From assembly GCF_021390535.1 (NCBI RefSeq), contig NZ_JAJUXG010000011.1, positions 124,001 to 188,000 of the forward strand: DNA of 64,000 bases. The letters run 5' to 3'. Shown here one piece after another: positions 27,001 to 34,373 of the stretch. This stretch comes from Dyadobacter sp. CY312 (lineage in GTDB: Bacteria > Bacteroidota > Bacteroidia > Cytophagales > Spirosomataceae). The notes under the pieces are model-generated. The model was not told the DNA's origin, searched no databases, and saw only the letters and a list, made by a program, of their open reading frames with translations. The position numbers and the translations under genes are program-made. Position 1 is the first letter of the stretch. Each line of letters starts with the position of its first letter.

Positions 27001-27141
27001 CATGACGATGGGCGAATCGGTTACGGGATATTCTCTGGTTCCGAGGAAGGTGTAACCCACAATCCCGAAAAGTATAAGCAGTACGGACATCACCCCGGCC
27101 ATAACAGGTCGGGAAATGCTTGTTTGTGAAATAGAACTCAT
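24022..27141 (-). CDS. RND multidrug efflux transporter (HAE1/AcrB type)
   Basis: A 1039-residue inner-membrane proton antiporter, the usual size for AcrB homologues. It begins ISQTSISRPVMAGVMSVLLI, and the first transmembrane core contains VLAIGLVVDDAIIVLENIY, with the paired aspartates of the proton relay. Two large periplasmic loops and the second core (IGLITKNGILIVEFANQ) follow. It pumps hydrophobic compounds out through the adaptor and TolC-like channel encoded on either side. A 257-base spacer containing an inverted repeat separates it from the adaptor gene. Confidence 0.96.
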   Translation of the reverse strand: MSSISQTSISRPVMAGVMSVLLILFGIVGYTFLGTREYPVTDSPIVMVTTVYPGASADIIASQVTKPLEEAIAEANGIRSVSSTSREQVSIITVEFELNADLEAAANDVRDKVSKSRQQLPTDIEPTIVEKAGPADFLVFLTVQSKTKSLEDVTDFVNINVKEKLQSISGVRLVDSYAGRKRAMRLRMDPVKLAAYGLTPIDIQNALQKENVDLPSGRIEGANTEVTLRTQGRLVTEDDFNNMILRESAGAIVRFKDVGEAIMSSQNERTAMIIYSGKTAEYGVGTGVSPQRGANSLAIVDEFKKRFEEIKRTAPKEYEIALGKDFTVPVRNSLSEVEETLLLAFALVSLIIFIFLRDWRSTIIPLVAIPVSIISSFFIMYIAGFSINVLTLLGLVLAIGLVVDDAIIVLENIYAKVEQGMSPIMAARQGSAEIYFAVISTTITLVAVFLPILFLGGLTGRLFKEFAIVVAGSVSISAFVALTLTPMMSAYLLKSGTSHNWLYKKTEPYFVKLNNAYGNSLAAFMKVRWLGFVLLAASFGVAYWLAPKLPSELAPLEDRSMIGLAVMAPEGTSYESMEASMKEIGNFISDSIPDLNEERTYTAVAAAGGTLAQPVNGGFQWIFLKEPKDRKSGLTQQQIFMKLVAASGKFRNVLIIPVQTPTIGGYGNTQPVQYVVQAPGLKELIDVMPKLMGQVGSNPKLNFADADFKINRPEISISIDRQRAAQLGISTQSIGQTLQLALSSRRYGYFIHNDRQYEVIGQLDREDRSAPYDLRSLYLKSGSGEMVSLDNLTKLNEGISPPAIYRYNQSYSATISATPAAGVSLGEAIKEIDKITAKELPKGFSTALAGQSRDYSESSDSLIFAFIFAIVLIYLVLAAQFESLIDPFIILLTVPMALTGALLSLWFTEQTINIFSQIGIIMLIGLITKNGILIVEFANQSKEEGNSIIESAKIAAVSRFRPILMTTLAMIFGTLPIALSLGTASGSRQSLGIVVVGGLIFAGILTLYVIPAIYSYFSRPHKGHAKEESGELVEELVHH

Positions 27142-27246
27142 TTTTTGTGTTGTTGTAGCTCGAAAAAAATAGAGATATCTTCGATCTTGTAGATTTTAAT
27201 AGTTTTTATTGTAAAAAGATTTTACAAACTGGGTATGGCCTTTGTC

Positions 27247-27341
27247 AGCGGAGTCGAAGGCAGGGCAACCAAGCACATTCAGCTAAGTGTTGCGTGGTCA
27301 CTCTATAACTCAATCTTTATTGCTTACCCTTCGACTCCGCT
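27247..27341. repeat. Intergenic inverted repeat (cttcgactccgct type)
   Basis: The 14-base arms 27247-27260 and 27328-27341 are exact inverted copies 67 bases apart, in the spacer between RND pump and adaptor genes. The right arm continues into 'cagggtgaca', a sequence I recall as widespread between genes in Bacteroidota. It may be a non-autonomous mobile repeat. Confidence 0.65.
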
Positions 27342-27398
27342 CAGGGTGACACCACCCAAAGCATCACAATAATCATCATTTTAGTAACTTAAAATCAT

Positions 27399-28475
27399 TT
27401 ACTTAACCGTCACCAATTGTATCTGCGCGTTGGGGCTCAGACGTAGCATGTTGCTGGTAATGAGCGTATCTCCAGTAGCTAGTCCACTGATTACATTCAC
27501 AGTAGCCGCATTGCGCTGACCAATTTCAATGTTTTTAAAACTAGCTTTATTGCCATCCACTACGAATACACCGTAACCTTTTGAAGAAGGAATAAGCGCC
27601 TGGTTTGGTATCATTAACGCATTACCGGAGGTGTTTAAACGTAATGTCAAGCGGGCGCTTTGTCCGGGTAAGAGTTCATGGCTTGCGTTGTTACCAACAG
27701 CACGCATCAACAAAGTTCTGGTTTTGGGATCCAGGCTCGACTCGTGCGCCACGATTCTGGCAGTTTGTACTTTGTCGTTGGATTCAACCTGATACTGCAC
27801 CGCATCACCCGTTTTTAGAGTATTGGCGTGTTTTTCAGGAACAGCGAAATCAATTTTAAGGCGACTGTTATCTGTCAGTTGCACAAGAGAAGTTCCGGGC
27901 GATACGTAAGCCCCGGTATACACATTCACAATTCCAAGATTTCCACTGAAAGGAGCTCTGATACTCGTCTTTGCAATCATCACTTTCAATTGCTCAATCT
28001 TCGACTGAATTACTTTCAGATTTGTAAATGCCTGATCATAATCCTGTTGTACCGCTGCTTCACGGTCTACCAGGTCTTTCAGCCTACCCTCATTAAGCAA
28101 AACCAATTTCTCCTGCTGTTTCAATTGTTCCAGTTCGGCCAACAGATCCGCATCATCCAACTTGAATAGTAAAGCTCCTGCATTTACAAATTTGCCTTCC
28201 CTTGCCTGAACCGAAATCACTTTTCTATTTAGTTCACTCATAATACTTACTTCCTGAAACGCCATCAGTGTTCCTGAGACAGTCATTTCTTCATTTAATG
28301 AACCCGATGTAATCACCTGGCCATCCACGGGTATTCCGCTTGCCACTTCTTTAACCTCCGCTTTTTCAGGCGCGGTGCCTTTTGAACTGTACCCTTTCAG
28401 AAGCACACTTCCCAGTATCAGTGCGGCCAAAATAAGCCCTGACACGATTTTTGCAGACTGTATCGTCTTTTCCAT
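27399..28475 (-). CDS. RND periplasmic adaptor (membrane fusion protein)
   Basis: A 358-residue HlyD/AcrA-type adaptor. An N-terminal membrane anchor (about 8-26) is followed by a lipoyl half (VISVQAREGKFVNAGALLFK), a helical hairpin (LEQLKQQEKLVLLNEGRLKD), the second lipoyl half (TSIRAPFSGNLGIVNVYTGA) and beta-barrel domains. It bridges the RND pump and TolC-like channel. It lies 153 bases after the arsR gene and 257 bases before the pump gene, all on one strand. Confidence 0.94.
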   Translation of the reverse strand: MEKTIQSAKIVSGLILAALILGSVLLKGYSSKGTAPEKAEVKEVASGIPVDGQVITSGSLNEEMTVSGTLMAFQEVSIMSELNRKVISVQAREGKFVNAGALLFKLDDADLLAELEQLKQQEKLVLLNEGRLKDLVDREAAVQQDYDQAFTNLKVIQSKIEQLKVMIAKTSIRAPFSGNLGIVNVYTGAYVSPGTSLVQLTDNSRLKIDFAVPEKHANTLKTGDAVQYQVESNDKVQTARIVAHESSLDPKTRTLLMRAVGNNASHELLPGQSARLTLRLNTSGNALMIPNQALIPSSKGYGVFVVDGNKASFKNIEIGQRNAATVNVISGLATGDTLITSNMLRLSPNAQIQLVTVK

Positions 28476-28587
28476 AAATTGATTAATTTAAATATTTGAA
28501 TATAAGTAACAGGAGTGATTCTTGATTAATTGATCTGATGTACTATTCAGTAGTGTTGGTTGTTAAATGTAACCGCTAGTTATTTAA

Positions 28588-28617
28588 TTGATATATTCAA
28601 ATGTATCAATATATCAA
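28588..28617. promoter_or_regulatory. Operator-like dyad before the efflux adaptor gene
   Basis: Arms 28588-28596 and 28609-28617 form a 9-base inverted repeat. The minus-strand 16-mer over 28596-28611 (TATTGATACATTTGAA) matches 14 of 16 bases in the site upstream of arsR. AT-rich dyads with TTTGAA are usual for ArsR-family regulators. Confidence 0.5.
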
Positions 28618-28628
28618 GCTAAAAAATT

Positions 28629-28904
28629 TTAACTTTTCAAAGTATTCAAAAAGGTAACATATTCATCCAGCACCACTTTGTTAAGTCTGTACTTTACATT
28701 CCTTCCTTCTTTTCCCGGTATGATCAAATCAGCATCTGCCAGTTGTTTTACATGGTGAGAAATGGAAGGCTGGGCAAGGTCGATGAAGTCGGATATCTCA
28801 TGACAATATAAACAGTCCTCTTTCTCTCGCAATTGCTTCAAAATGGTAATCCTGCTCTGGTCACTCAACGCTTTGGAAATTCTTTCCACTTTCCGGACAT
28901 CCAT
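28629..28904 (-). CDS. ArsR-family regulator of the efflux operon
   Basis: A 91-residue winged-helix repressor. The recognition helix region is FIDLAQPSISHHVKQLADAD, the wing is GKEGRNVKYRLN. It has Cys31 and Cys34 (EDCLYCHEISDF) before the recognition helix, in the place where metal or thiol-sensing ArsR proteins bind inducer. It is the first gene upstream of the adaptor-pump-channel set and likely represses it and itself, as similar operator-like sites lie on both sides of it. Whether the inducer is a metal or an organic compound is unknown. Confidence 0.9.
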   Translation of the reverse strand: MDVRKVERISKALSDQSRITILKQLREKEDCLYCHEISDFIDLAQPSISHHVKQLADADLIIPGKEGRNVKYRLNKVVLDEYVTFLNTLKS

Positions 28905-28933
28905 GACTTCTTATTTATTGATGAATATAAATG

Positions 28934-28949
28934 TATTGATATGTTTGAA
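28934..28949. promoter_or_regulatory. Operator-like site upstream of arsR
   Basis: TATTGATATGTTTGAA reads on the plus strand and differs in two bases from the site between arsR and the adaptor gene. It lies 30 bases before the arsR start, where a bound repressor could block transcription. Confidence 0.45.
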
Positions 28950-29036
28950 TTCAGGGGTATTACAAATGCAGGTTCAAAATAATTCCCGGGTTGGAGATTT
29001 TTTTTGTGGTTGTTGCTTGGGGAATGTGCAGCCCTG

Positions 29037-29053
29037 TTATTTGTATCAAATAA
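29037..29053. repeat. Small palindrome before the REP array
   Basis: A 7-base inverted repeat (29037-29043 / 29047-29053) with a 3-base centre, next to the first REP. Its meaning is unclear. Apart from this, the arsR operator-like site and the REP pairs, the 28905-29408 spacer contains nothing that I recognise. Confidence 0.4.
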
Positions 29054-29058
29054 ACCAA

Positions 29059-29190
29059 TTCGCAAGCCGTTGTTTGTGTCCTCACAAACAACGGCTTGCG
29101 AAACGCCATTTTCACCTATCTGGAAGCCTGAATCCAAGTATAAAATTGTTTGCAACCCTGCGCACTAATCGTTTGTAAGGACACAAACGA
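29059..29190. repeat. REP pair 1 (BIME-like) upstream of RAYT
   Basis: The left hairpin has a perfect 20-base stem (29059-29078 / 29083-29102, TCCT loop). The right, inverted partner lies at 29169-29190 and carries one stem change. The core is GTTTGTGTCCTCACAAAC. The sequence between them is repeated in pair 2. Confidence 0.88.
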
Positions 29191-29224
29191 GGGCATTTGA
29201 GTAGTCATTTTATAAAGGAGCCAT

Positions 29225-29345
29225 TGTTTGTGTCCTCACAAACATTCTTGACAAGTGTCATTTGCACCCATCCGGAAGCCTAAATCCATGGTATAATTGG
29301 TTTGCAACCGTCTGCGCATTACTCGTTTGTGAGGACACAAACGAG
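29225..29345. repeat. REP pair 2 (BIME-like) upstream of RAYT
   Basis: Hairpins at 29225-29244 and 29322-29345 (10-base perfect stem, AGGA loop) face each other. The spacer shares 'ggaagcct', 'aatcca' and 'tttgcaacc' blocks in order with pair 1, so the two pairs are diverged direct repeats about 155 bases apart. Confidence 0.88.
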
Positions 29346-29408
29346 GGCTTATGAGATCGATTAGAAACTTTATAGTCCAGTGATCGTCAAATAGATAAAA
29401 AAAACTTT

Positions 29409-29930
29409 ATGGAGCTTGGTCAAGTTTACTTTTTTACTGCGACAATAACTCTCTGGCGTAAACTTTTAGAGCCAGACCAGTATAAATTCATAATAATTGA
29501 AAGTCTCTCAAACCTCGTTTCCAGAAAGAAAATAGCAGTTTATGGCTTCGTAATTATGCCAAATCACATTCATCTGATTTGGGAGCTAACAGAAATGAAT
29601 GGCAAAGAATCACCTCACTCGAGCTTTATGAAATATACCAGCCATCAAATCCAGAAAGACCTTCGTATAAATCACCCTACGACTTTGGAGCTATTTAGAG
29701 TTGACTTAGAAACAAGAAGGTATCATTTCTGGCAACGCGAGGCTTTGCCTATTCTTCTCTATTCTCCAACAGTCGTTTACCAAAAGCTTCATTACATCCA
29801 TAACAATCCTCTTCAGGAAAAATGGCAACTTGCGAGAAGTCCCGAAGAATACAGGTTTTCCTCCGCAAATTACTATGATAAGGGAGTTGATGAATTTGGA
29901 TTTCTTACACATATAGGCGAGAGATTGTAA
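29409..29930 (+). CDS. REP-associated tyrosine transposase (RAYT), Y1/IS200-like
   Basis: A 173-residue Y1-type HUH transposase. The metal-binding histidines are His53 and His55 in IMPNHIHLIWE. The C-terminal KLHYIHNNPLQEKWQ and PEEYRFSSANYY blocks are typical of RAYT proteins. The catalytic Tyr is probably one of Tyr118 or Tyr124 but I cannot fix it. Length is that of an intact family member. It is bracketed by three pairs of inverted REP palindromes with the same GTTTGTG core, two pairs upstream and one starting 4 bases after its stop, the arrangement expected of a RAYT with its own REP family. It is likely single-copy and domesticated rather than an active insertion sequence. Confidence 0.9.
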   Translation: MELGQVYFFTATITLWRKLLEPDQYKFIIIESLSNLVSRKKIAVYGFVIMPNHIHLIWELTEMNGKESPHSSFMKYTSHQIQKDLRINHPTTLELFRVDLETRRYHFWQREALPILLYSPTVVYQKLHYIHNNPLQEKWQLARSPEEYRFSSANYYDKGVDEFGFLTHIGERL

Positions 29931-29934
29931 CATA

Positions 29935-30082
29935 GTTTCTGCCATTGTTTGTGTCCCCACAAACAATCTTGTGCAGATTTCTTTACTAGCCAACCATTTG
30001 ACTCTCAGTATCAACAAATTCACAATACTTAAACCTGGCGTTCTGCTAGTTCGTTTGTGAGGACACAAACGAAGGCAGAAAC
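29935..30082. repeat. REP pair 3 (BIME-like) downstream of RAYT
   Basis: Hairpins at 29944-29967 (TCCC loop) and 30050-30073 (AGGA loop), each with a 10-base stem. Outer 9-base arms 29935-29943 and 30074-30082 are exact inverted copies, so the whole 148-base unit is one large inverted repeat. Confidence 0.88.
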
Positions 30083-30102
30083 CCCAATTTATATGCTTAC
30101 CA

Positions 30103-30156
30103 ACAAAAATCCGGCACCAACCCCAGTCGTTTACAACCAGGGCTAGCGCCGGATTT
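30103..30156 (-). terminator. Possible terminator after PepSY-like gene
   Basis: Arms 30107-30115 / 30148-30156 (9 bp, 32-base loop) with a T run on the minus strand, 26 bases past the stop. Confidence 0.6.
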
Positions 30157-30181
30157 ATTCATTTCAAACTAAATCACTGTC

Positions 30182-30619
30182 TCATTTCACATCTCCTTCA
30201 ACTACCTTTCCACTCTGATCAAAGAATACATCCTGTTCTTGAGAACTTGTTTTTAGCTCTACCTTATATAAAGTTTTGGCTCCGGTTTCAATTTTGTCGA
30301 CGTCGTCAATCCGGTATCCTTTGTAATTGGCCGCAATGCTGGCGGTAACTTCCTTGGGCAGCTCGGTTGCTTTTAAATCCTGCTTGTGTTTTACAACACT
30401 TCCTTCGCTGCTGATCCATGCTTCGTGATCTTTACGACTGATCTCGAACTCGACTTTGTATAGTTTATTTTTAAGCTCCCATTCCACATCCATTGCCTTT
30501 GGAAATTTCTGTTTGAATGTATTCAAAACTACCGATGGAACTTCATTTGCGGGGATGTCTTGTGCGAATGAAATAACAGAGTAAAACAGTGCCGTTGTTA
30601 ACAAAAGGATCTTTTTCAT
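30182..30619 (-). CDS. PepSY-like (DUF2874) periplasmic protein
   Basis: A 145-residue secreted protein with signal peptide MKKILLLTTALFYSVISFAQ. Two PepSY-like repeats follow (VVLNTFKQKFPKAMDVEWEL and VTASIAANYKGYRIDDVDKI), each with a strand block like YKVEFEISRKDHEAWISSEG. Such proteins are often found in Bacteroidota beside two-component systems and are thought to bind envelope components; enzymatic activity is not expected. It is the last gene of a same-strand series with a barrel-like protein, kinase and regulator. Confidence 0.85.
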   Translation of the reverse strand: MKKILLLTTALFYSVISFAQDIPANEVPSVVLNTFKQKFPKAMDVEWELKNKLYKVEFEISRKDHEAWISSEGSVVKHKQDLKATELPKEVTASIAANYKGYRIDDVDKIETGAKTLYKVELKTSSQEQDVFFDQSGKVVEGDVK

Positions 30620-30703
30620 GATTAATAAATTTTTGATTGATTGTTAATTCTGATACAAATAGAATATGGGAAACCGGAAAGAATTGGGAATCAGATATTC
30701 TTT

Positions 30704-31525
30704 CTACTTTCTCTTTCTTGGCTCATAAATGATACGCGCCATAAAGCTCATGCCATTGTCCTGAAAGCTCACCGGAATACCTGTGACAAGGCCCAACGCA
30801 AGGTTTTGACTCAAAATCAGTTTCATCTGTGGCCGGAAAACCATTTGATTGCTGCCCAGACCAAACTCATCATTCACTTCCATCCCAACAAAATTCCCCG
30901 AAGGCAGCACGTAATGTGCACTCGCATTCAGCTGGTAGAAGAGCTCCCGTTTGCCTTCACTTGGTGTAAATTCCCATTCTGGCCCTGTGTAAACCATTGT
31001 ATTGATACGTTTTCCGAATTTCTTGGCTACGATCAGAAATGGACTTACGGAGTTTCCTTTCAGCATACCTCTTCCCCGGTCAATTGAATAAAAGGAATGT
31101 GCCCTGAACTCGTGCATATAGCCGGCAGCCATCGACATCTGGTGTTTGGGTGATACGAGAAAGGTATATTGGGCTGCCAGTTTCAGACCTTCTACACGGT
31201 TACGGGGAATTACCGCACCCTCATCGCGGCTCGACGATGTATAAAATGAGAAAGGAACTTCTACTTCAAGTCCTAGTCGATTTATCGGCGAGAACTCGTA
31301 TTCCACAAATGCGTGATTTACAGTGTAATCCTTGTGTCCTTCTATTCCATAGCCCACGTTCCACTCTTTTTCACCTCGTCGCGCTCCCAAATCACGGATC
31401 AGATCCATATACAATGGCTCAGCATGACGGATTTTTACCGGAATCTTTTTTTGCGTTGAGTCGTCCTGCGCCGATACCCCGAGGCTGAGAGTTAAACTTA
31501 TTAAAAGGATTATGAGCTGTTTCAT
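30704..31525 (-). CDS. Putative outer-membrane beta-barrel protein
   Basis: A 273-residue protein with signal peptide MKQLIILLISLTLSLGVSAQ. The mature part starts with a conserved-looking HAEPLYMDLIRDLGARRGEK segment. It continues as alternating amphipathic strands (NHAFVEYEFSPINRLGLEVE, GKRELFYQLNASAHYVLPSG) ending in MSFMARIIYEPRKRK. No enzyme motif is seen. I recognise the motif as recurrent in Bacteroidota but not its function. It sits between a PepSY-like gene and a histidine kinase on one strand, which suggests that it is controlled by that two-component system. Confidence 0.7.
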   Translation of the reverse strand: MKQLIILLISLTLSLGVSAQDDSTQKKIPVKIRHAEPLYMDLIRDLGARRGEKEWNVGYGIEGHKDYTVNHAFVEYEFSPINRLGLEVEVPFSFYTSSSRDEGAVIPRNRVEGLKLAAQYTFLVSPKHQMSMAAGYMHEFRAHSFYSIDRGRGMLKGNSVSPFLIVAKKFGKRINTMVYTGPEWEFTPSEGKRELFYQLNASAHYVLPSGNFVGMEVNDEFGLGSNQMVFRPQMKLILSQNLALGLVTGIPVSFQDNGMSFMARIIYEPRKRK

Positions 31526-31601
31526 GCTTCTGACATTTTTGATACAATGTTAGAAGTCAAAACTGGAAGAAAATGGGAAAGGATTAATAGTTGGTCATCT
31601 T

Positions 31602-32873
31602 TCAGTCTTTATTACACAAAACCTTTACTTCATGCCGCCCGTCAAACGCGTAATTCACCGACAAACCATACAAATCAACAATGGCCTTGACAATAGCCAA
31701 TCCTAGTCCGGTATTATTTTTGTCTCCCGAATCTTTGTGAAAGCGACGGAATATTTTGTCCTGATCCAGCGGAGTTGCCGATCCTGAGTTTGAAATCTTG
31801 AAGTAATCATCTCCGATTTCTACCTCAACCGTTCCATTTGTATGGTTGTGTACAATCGCATTTTTCATCAGATTGGAGATCAATATAATCGCCAGATCTT
31901 TCTGCATTAGGTGCGTTAACTGCCCTTTTTCTTCTATTGAAATGGCAACGTTTTTATACTCTGCGAAATCCGTAAACTCATCTTTCAACTGAGTAAATAA
32001 GCTGTTGAAAAGCACTGGTTCGGTTTGCTCAAACTGCCGGTTTTCGATTTTAGACAAAAGCAAAAGTGACTTGTTAAGCCTCGTAAGTCGCTCCAAAGTT
32101 TGGATCACCTGCCCGATCGTCTCCATGTTCGCTTCCGTCAGGTCGTTCTTCTCAGCCAGTAATTCCAATCGGTTGATACTGATCGCAATTGGTGTCTGTA
32201 ATTCGTGTGAAGCATTCTCAATAAATTGCTTCTGACTGTTAAAAGTTTCCAGAGTATGGTTTATCAGTGAAACCACAGACTCATTCAGCACCTTGAACTC
32301 CTTTACATTGGTGTCAATTGCCTTAATAGAATTGTCTTTCCCAAGCCGGAATTTCTTGAGCTGATCCAACAAATCATAAAATGGCCTCCATACTTTTTTC
32401 AGCAGAAAATTATTAACGATCAATATACTGGCAATCAAAGCAACATATAGCCAGATCAGCGAATAAAAAAGATCTTCAATCAGGTCATCTTCTTCCACCA
32501 TGGACGAAATGATCTTTAATTCATAATAACGATCTTCAATTTTAAAGGCAGTGGTAAGCAGGCGAACCGGTTCGAGGTCTTCTTCGTAAGGCATGTACAT
32601 CAGTGTGTCTTTATGAACATCCTTAATGCTCTTCGCACGTTCCTTGCTCACCTCGAAAATCTCGTAGTTCCCCTCTGCAAATTCATTCCTGAAAAGTATG
32701 GTAGAATCTTTGTGCGCCTTTTCAATGATAAGCATTTTGAAATTATCCAACCCGTCGTCCAGACTATCATATACCTCATCCAACATGTTGACGTAAAATA
32801 TCACCGCCCAAACACTGATGATACCAAACAGTGCAAAAGCCAGATATTTTAATGTATGGTTGAGCAAGCTCAT
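31602..32873 (-). CDS. Membrane sensor histidine kinase
   Basis: A 423-residue kinase. Two membrane helices (about 8-28 and 135-158) enclose a periplasmic sensor region of about 105 residues. The HisKA block is ENASHELQTPIAISINRLE, and the HATPase has ISNLMKNAIVHN and NNTGLGLAIVKAIVD. The G1 box is degenerate (FKISNSGSAT instead of DNG-G). Its ATG overlaps the stop of the response-regulator gene by 4 bases, so the two are translationally coupled. The periplasmic part shows no known sensor motif. Confidence 0.93.
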   Translation of the reverse strand: MSLLNHTLKYLAFALFGIISVWAVIFYVNMLDEVYDSLDDGLDNFKMLIIEKAHKDSTILFRNEFAEGNYEIFEVSKERAKSIKDVHKDTLMYMPYEEDLEPVRLLTTAFKIEDRYYELKIISSMVEEDDLIEDLFYSLIWLYVALIASILIVNNFLLKKVWRPFYDLLDQLKKFRLGKDNSIKAIDTNVKEFKVLNESVVSLINHTLETFNSQKQFIENASHELQTPIAISINRLELLAEKNDLTEANMETIGQVIQTLERLTRLNKSLLLLSKIENRQFEQTEPVLFNSLFTQLKDEFTDFAEYKNVAISIEEKGQLTHLMQKDLAIILISNLMKNAIVHNHTNGTVEVEIGDDYFKISNSGSATPLDQDKIFRRFHKDSGDKNNTGLGLAIVKAIVDLYGLSVNYAFDGRHEVKVLCNKD

Positions 32874-33547
32874 AGTTGTACAAGTTTATACCCAATCCCA
32901 TATACCGCCTGCACTTCCACCCCGGCCTGGTTGTCTTTCAGCTTTTTACGAAGATTTTTTATTTGTGAATAAATAAATTCATAATCATCAGCCTGGTCCA
33001 TGTGATCGCCCCAGACATGTTCCGCCAGGGAAGTCTTATTCACGAGCCTGTTTTTGTTGACCAACATGTAAGTTAAAATATCAAATTCCTTCCTGTTAAG
33101 CATTAAAGGTTCATTATTGATCAATAAAGTCCTTTCCTCGACGTCTAGTTTCAGGTTTCCAATTTCAATGATATTTTTTCCTTTGAATGATTTTCTTCTC
33201 AACACCGACTTCACCCTTGCGGTAAGTTCGGCAATGTGGAAAGGTTTGGTCAGATAATCGTCTGCTCCAAGATTCAACCCTTTTAATTTATCATCCAGCG
33301 AATCTTTGGCCGAAATAATAATCACATTATCGGATTTATCCAGATTCTTCAATTCCTGTAACAGGTCGAGTCCATTGCCCCCCGGAAGCATGATGTCAAG
33401 CAAAATGCAATCATAATCGAAAGAAATGATCTTATCCAGTGCAGAATCATAAGTACTTGCACACTCCACAAGAAAGTTTTCTATTTCAAGTGACTGCCGG
33501 ATTACTTCCAGCAGATCTGTCTCATCTTCAATGATTAATATTTTCAT
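32870..33547 (-). CDS. OmpR-family response regulator
   Basis: A 225-residue regulator starting at 33547 (MKILIIEDETDLLEVIRQSL); the open frame to 33628 adds 27 residues that do not fit the family. The receiver has EDE, the phospho-acceptor Asp in CILLDIMLPGGNG, and the TKPF lysine. A winged-helix Trans_reg_C domain follows (LMLNRKEFDILTYMLVNKNR). It is partner of the downstream kinase and likely controls the PepSY-like and barrel-like genes. A 133-base divergent spacer separates it from a small Pro/Glu-rich gene. Confidence 0.94.
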   Translation of the reverse strand: MKILIIEDETDLLEVIRQSLEIENFLVECASTYDSALDKIISFDYDCILLDIMLPGGNGLDLLQELKNLDKSDNVIIISAKDSLDDKLKGLNLGADDYLTKPFHIAELTARVKSVLRRKSFKGKNIIEIGNLKLDVEERTLLINNEPLMLNRKEFDILTYMLVNKNRLVNKTSLAEHVWGDHMDQADDYEFIYSQIKNLRKKLKDNQAGVEVQAVYGIGYKLVQL

Positions 33548-33680
33548 AGGCCTTAAAATTAGTAAGCAAAACCGGAAAGAATCGGGAAAAATACATACTG
33601 ACAAATTAAGAGTGGAAACGCGGCACAATTATTTTATTCTACAACATGTAACGTTTTATATAAATCAACGTCTCAACCTC

Positions 33681-33983
33681 ATGGATATATATCAAATAGC
33701 AACCGCTTTCTGGGATGACAGCTATGACAACACGAGCTACGACGCGCCTGGTGTTTCATCTCCATCACCAACCCCCACCGGACCAGACGAAACGCCACCG
33801 TTTGACCCTCGTCCGGAAGTTCCCGTACCCAATGTACCGGAAGAGACTCCGCCTTATGAAAAGGAGCCCGAAACTCCCCCGATAGAACCAGAGCCCGAAC
33901 TTCCACCCGTGGAGCCTGTGGTTCCGGAAGTTGAGCCTATACAATTTCCCGGAGAAGAGCCGGAAATACCAGCATTTAAATAA
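33681..33983 (+). CDS. Small proline/glutamate-rich protein
   Basis: A 100-residue protein starting at the ATG at 33681 (MDIYQIATAFWDDSYDN). From about residue 25 it is almost entirely Pro, Glu, Val and Thr in a short loose repeat (EETPPYEKEPETPPIEPEPE), so it should be disordered and strongly acidic. No signal peptide or membrane segment. I do not recognise a family. It is divergent from the two-component operon. The biased composition lowers certainty that it is a gene, although the reading frame is kept and the start is sensible. Confidence 0.5.
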   Translation: MDIYQIATAFWDDSYDNTSYDAPGVSSPSPTPTGPDETPPFDPRPEVPVPNVPEETPPYEKEPETPPIEPEPELPPVEPVVPEVEPIQFPGEEPEIPAFK

Positions 33984-34373
33984 ACGATTTGGATTAACTC
34001 TACATCAACCAGTTACCATCGAGCTAAAATTATTAGCCACACATTTTGTGGTGGATAAGATATATATACCACCTACCCGTTTTGCTTCCCAAAATCAAAT
34101 CTTGCTAAGAATCCTTGCGACTGGACGATAATCTCTCAGGTATCGCCATGACCGATCTGCATCTGCCAGTAATTTAAATTGAACAGAACATATTTTAACT
34201 AAAACCAACCGCTGTTTCTGTTTAGAAAACCAACCAACACCAAAATGGAGTTCAATGGAAAGTTGTTCTATAAATAAATTTCAAATTGAGTAATATTATA
34301 GCGATTTATCTACCGTATTATTTCTACATTTAGCACAATAACATCATTTCTTCATCTTTGCTCAATATACTAA
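33984..34373. other. 390-base intergenic region
   Basis: AT-rich, without a gene. It holds small dyads such as ccaca/tgtgg near 34038-34052 and a ggtgg/ccacc pair within 34050-34073. A near-consensus -7 (CATCTTTG) lies at 34353-34360 just before the T9SS glycosidase start. I see no terminator or known RNA. Confidence 0.4.

Noticed and set aside
29706..30068. Minus-strand frame over the 3' end of RAYT
   Set aside because: No protein-like features; overlaps REP palindromes and the transposase.
29059..30082. Several similar short palindromes, at first CRISPR-like
   Set aside because: Units face each other in pairs, differ in spacing and flank a Y1 transposase; no regular spacers or cas genes. 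They fit REP/BIME elements.
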